DNA from: Caryophanales bacterium
GTDB taxonomy: Bacteria > Bacillota > Bacilli > Bacillales > Amphibacillaceae
Direction: 5' to 3'
DNA: 64,000 nt
Assembly: GCA_026168805.1 (NCBI GenBank)
Contig: JAPFDS010000056.1
Span: 1 to 64,000 of the forward strand
Part shown: positions 62,647 to 64,000 of the stretch, one piece after another
How positions within the stretch are numbered: position 1 is the first letter of the stretch
How the letters are laid out: the number at the start of each line of letters is the position of its first letter
Program-made: the position numbers and the translations under genes
The notes under the pieces: model-generated
Seen by the model: only the letters and a program-made list of their open reading frames with translations
The model's database searches: none
Told to the model about the DNA's origin: nothing

Positions 62647-63480
62647 TTATTTTGAACGTTTATATCCTGTCCGGGTTAATTCTTGTACAGGATGTTCAGT
62701 TATGTAAGCTTTTGGATCAACATCTTGGATAATTTTACGTAACATTACAATTTCTTGGCTATTAATGACGAGATACAGGACGTCTTTTGAATGTCCAGTA
62801 TACCCACCTCGTCCTTCTAGAATCGTTAAACCTCGTGCCATTTGATCGGTGACATGATGGAGCAATTCTTCAGGTTTGTTGGAAATAATAAGAACAGCAC
62901 TTCGTTCAGTGACCCCATCCACAACAATATCAAGCACTTTGGCTCCGACATACACCGAAATGAGTGTATACATTGCTTTTTCCTGGCCAATCACAAAAAC
63001 CGAACCGGCAATAACGGCAATATCAATGATGAGCATTCCTTTACCGATCCCCCAGCCTAAATATTGATTGGCTAAGCGAGCTAGAATCGATGAACCACCT
63101 GATGTTCCTCCTGCTCTGAACATGAGTCCAATTCCACCACCGATTAGTAATCCAGCAAATAGAGCTGCAAGTAATGTGTCACCATAATCGTGGCCGAAGT
63201 TAGATGTGAAATGTAAAAATATGGATGAAAATACAATTGATACGATCGTATACATGGTCACACGTATTTCGAATAATCTATAACCCACTATAAGTAGTAC
63301 CGAGTTAATTGCAAAGTTCACCAGTCCTGGAGACCATTCAAATAAATAATAGGTTACAATGGTAATACCGATTACTCCACCTTCAGATAATCGATTGGGA
63401 ATAGCAAAATAGTTGACCCCGACGGCAAAAATAAATGAACCTATTATAATTAAGGCAACTTCTTTGATTGTCTGATTCAT
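62647..63480 (-). CDS. YitT family membrane protein (DUF161 and DUF2179)
   Basis: A 277-residue membrane protein. The first 190 residues contain five helices of the YitT type (NYFAIPNRLSEGGVIGI near residue 28, MFRAGGTSGGSSILARL near 120). The C-terminal 90 residues form the soluble DUF2179 domain, with GYTGHSKDVLYLVI. Function of the family is unknown. The ATG at 63480 follows AAAGGAGG by eight bases; an upstream start is less favoured. Confidence 0.9.
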   Translation of the reverse strand: MNQTIKEVALIIIGSFIFAVGVNYFAIPNRLSEGGVIGITIVTYYLFEWSPGLVNFAINSVLLIVGYRLFEIRVTMYTIVSIVFSSIFLHFTSNFGHDYGDTLLAALFAGLLIGGGIGLMFRAGGTSGGSSILARLANQYLGWGIGKGMLIIDIAVIAGSVFVIGQEKAMYTLISVYVGAKVLDIVVDGVTERSAVLIISNKPEELLHHVTDQMARGLTILEGRGGYTGHSKDVLYLVINSQEIVMLRKIIQDVDPKAYITEHPVQELTRTGYKRSK

Positions 63481-63569
63481 TGTATTGGCCTCCTTTATTA
63501 AATCCATTAACCATTATAGAAGAAACGACATAGATATACAACGTTCAACTGTATGATGAACAACAACTT

Positions 63570-64000
63570 CTAATGCGTATCAAAAATTGTTTGAATATCC
63601 GTGATGTTGTTCGTTGTCGTCATCGCTAACATGAGTAAAATACGGGCTTTTTGTGGGTGTAAATTATCGGCACATACGACTGGATATTGATTAAAATGTT
63701 CAATACCAACAACTCTTCCGTTTCCTACACGGCTGCTCCGGACAATAACAACACCCTTGTTCGCAGCTTCTGCAAGAGCCACATCCTCATCAGGAGAACA
63801 TCTTCCTGCGCCAGTACCTGCCATAACGATTCCATCATATACATTCGCTTCGGTTGCGAGTCGAATGAGATCACCTGTTGCTCCAGCATATGAATATATG
63901 ATTCCTACACGTGGCATGTCATCATAGGATTTCTGGGCAAATGCGGATTGGTACGTATGGAGCCGTGTAGGCGTGCGGTAAAATTGTACGGTATTATCCG
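63570..64000 (-). CDS. L-asparaginase, C-terminal part (runs off the right edge)
   Basis: The C-terminal 142 residues or so of an asparaginase; the 5' end lies beyond the window. The reading frame stays open to position 64000. Recognisable family stretches are VGIIYSYAGATGDLI, IVMAGTGAGRCSPDEDVAL and VIVRSSRVGNGRV, which belong to the C-terminal domain of type II asparaginases. The active-site threonines are in the missing part. It hydrolyses asparagine to aspartate and ammonia. Whether it is secreted cannot be judged without its N-terminus. Confidence 0.9.
   Translation of the reverse strand, partial: DNTVQFYRTPTRLHTYQSAFAQKSYDDMPRVGIIYSYAGATGDLIRLATEANVYDGIVMAGTGAGRCSPDEDVALAEAANKGVVIVRSSRVGNGRVVGIEHFNQYPVVCADNLHPQKARILLMLAMTTTNNITDIQTIFDTH

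Overview
The window looks like chromosome of a low-GC, Gram-positive, endospore-former-type bacterium of the family Bacillaceae. The sequence is AT-rich, ribosome binding sites are strong (AGGAGG type), ATG, GTG and TTG starts are all used, and many genes have their closest recognisable families in Bacillus relatives: BceRS-BceAB, NatKR-NatAB, HemAT, CtaG, CtaB, DUF1054, DUF3169, YitT and YczE. No rRNA, tRNA, prophage or CRISPR array was seen. Species cannot be named from sequence alone.

Layout. 0.2-7.4 kb: a lipoprotein and a GntR/FCD regulator, divergent from a saccharopine-dehydrogenase-like enzyme, followed by an orphan peptide-type binding protein, proline dehydrogenase, a small membrane protein and a methyltransferase. 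7.4-12.1 kb: a minus-strand abgB-abgT-abgA operon (two M20 amidohydrolases and an aminobenzoyl-glutamate-type transporter) with a different repeat element in each of its two gaps. 12.3-13.9 kb: universal stress protein and a CidA/LrgA-LrgB pair. 14.1-22.3 kb: a full ABC peptide importer operon (binding protein, two permeases, two ATPases) that continues into two more M20 peptidases. 22.4-27.0 kb: two hypotheticals, an FAD monooxygenase, an Rgg-like regulator and a metal-dependent amidohydrolase. 27.1-33.6 kb: a BceRS-BceAB peptide-sensing and detoxification module, two tiny membrane proteins and a PmtAB-like ABC exporter. 33.7-38.6 kb: DUF1054, an acidic lipoprotein, CtaG, an RNase HI-type protein, DUF3006 and a secreted ComEC-type metallo-beta-lactamase with helix-hairpin-helix motifs. 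39.4-42.6 kb: a sodium/proline symporter gene split by an IS200/IS605 element carrying tnpA and an apparently intact tnpB. 42.9-50.1 kb: heme O synthase, YczE, divergent natKR and natAB, and an MFS transporter. 50.4-57.5 kb: leucyl aminopeptidase, nicotinate phosphoribosyltransferase, an XRE/DUF3169 pair, stand-alone purC, an aromatic-acid-exporter-like protein and argF. 57.8-64 kb: arylamine N-acetyltransferase, a HemAT globin chemoreceptor, a LytTR regulator beside an acetyl-CoA hydrolase/CoA-transferase gene with a frameshifted tail, YitT, and the C-terminal half of an asparaginase that runs off the right end.

How the genes work together. The recurring theme is scavenging of peptides and amide-linked compounds: two dedicated uptake systems, an orphan binding protein, four M20 metalloenzymes, a further amidohydrolase, a leucyl aminopeptidase, proline dehydrogenase and an asparaginase. 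A second theme is envelope defence and signalling (Bce, Pmt-like, Nat, LrgAB).

The most unusual content is non-coding. There is a long quasi-palindromic repeat family (three clear copies plus a possible hairpin relative), a 121-bp MITE-like family (three copies), several candidate operators with clear symmetry, an IS605 insertion whose TnpB guide would target the gene it broke, and a frameshift lying inside a perfect 23-bp inverted repeat.
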